From CAYPKW01 sp964411425 (lineage in GTDB: Bacteria; Pseudomonadota; Alphaproteobacteria; Dongiales; Dongiaceae), in NCBI GenBank assembly GCA_964411425.1, contig CAYPKW010000125.1, positions 1 through 5,341 of the forward strand: a stretch of 5,341 nt of DNA, in the 5' to 3' direction. The notes under the pieces were generated by a model. The model did not search any database. It worked only from the letters and a program-made list of their open reading frames with translations, and was not told where the DNA came from. The first letter of the stretch is position 1. Every line of letters begins with the position of its first letter. This document shows, in pieces, positions 5,339 through 5,341 of the stretch. The position numbers were made by a program, and so were the translations under genes.

Positions 5339-5341
5339 GGA

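Overview
The window is a compact, high-GC (about two-thirds by eye) bacterial chromosome segment. All six genes I accept are complete and lie on the minus strand, so gene order runs from high to low coordinates. The block argD-argF-hslO, the style of the proteins and the GC content point to an alphaproteobacterium, probably Rhodospirillales-like. That placement is inferred from family resemblance and gene order, not from a marker gene.

Layout, in the direction of transcription. (1) 5338-4544 and 4540-3749 encode two paralogous ABC-2-type membrane permeases of 264 and 263 aa, only 3 nt apart. They look like the two membrane halves of an exporter. No ATPase gene is in the window; one would be expected just beyond the right edge or elsewhere. 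(2) The 76-nt gap 3673-3748 contains a near-consensus sigma-70-type promoter: TTGACA at 3741-3736, a 17-nt spacer, and GATAGT at 3718-3713. (3) From it runs a tightly packed operon: argD (3672-2488, acetylornithine aminotransferase), argF (2491-1571, ornithine carbamoyltransferase), hslO (1592-669, redox-regulated chaperone Hsp33) and a lipoprotein of unknown function (672-94). Every junction in this operon overlaps: ATGA between argD and argF, 22 nt between argF and hslO, and ATGA again between hslO and the lipoprotein gene. (4) After the last stop codon, 1-93 holds GC-rich dyads, including a perfect 9-bp-stem hairpin (29-52) that probably ends the transcript.

How the genes work together: ArgD makes N-acetylornithine and ArgF turns ornithine plus carbamoyl phosphate into citrulline, two steps of arginine synthesis. 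HslO is a stress chaperone that switches on when its zinc-binding cysteines are oxidised. It has no known catalytic role in arginine synthesis, so its place here reflects conserved gene order and probably shared expression. The lipoprotein shares the transcript, but its role is unknown. The permeases form a separate unit, although read-through into argD cannot be excluded because I see no terminator between them.

I found no RNA genes, CRISPR arrays, insertion sequences or phage genes, and no gene-free stretch longer than about 93 bases. This is mostly an ordinary core-genome region. The points most worth a second look are the uncharacterised lipoprotein, the clear promoter, the overlap-coupled operon and the permease pair without a visible ATPase.
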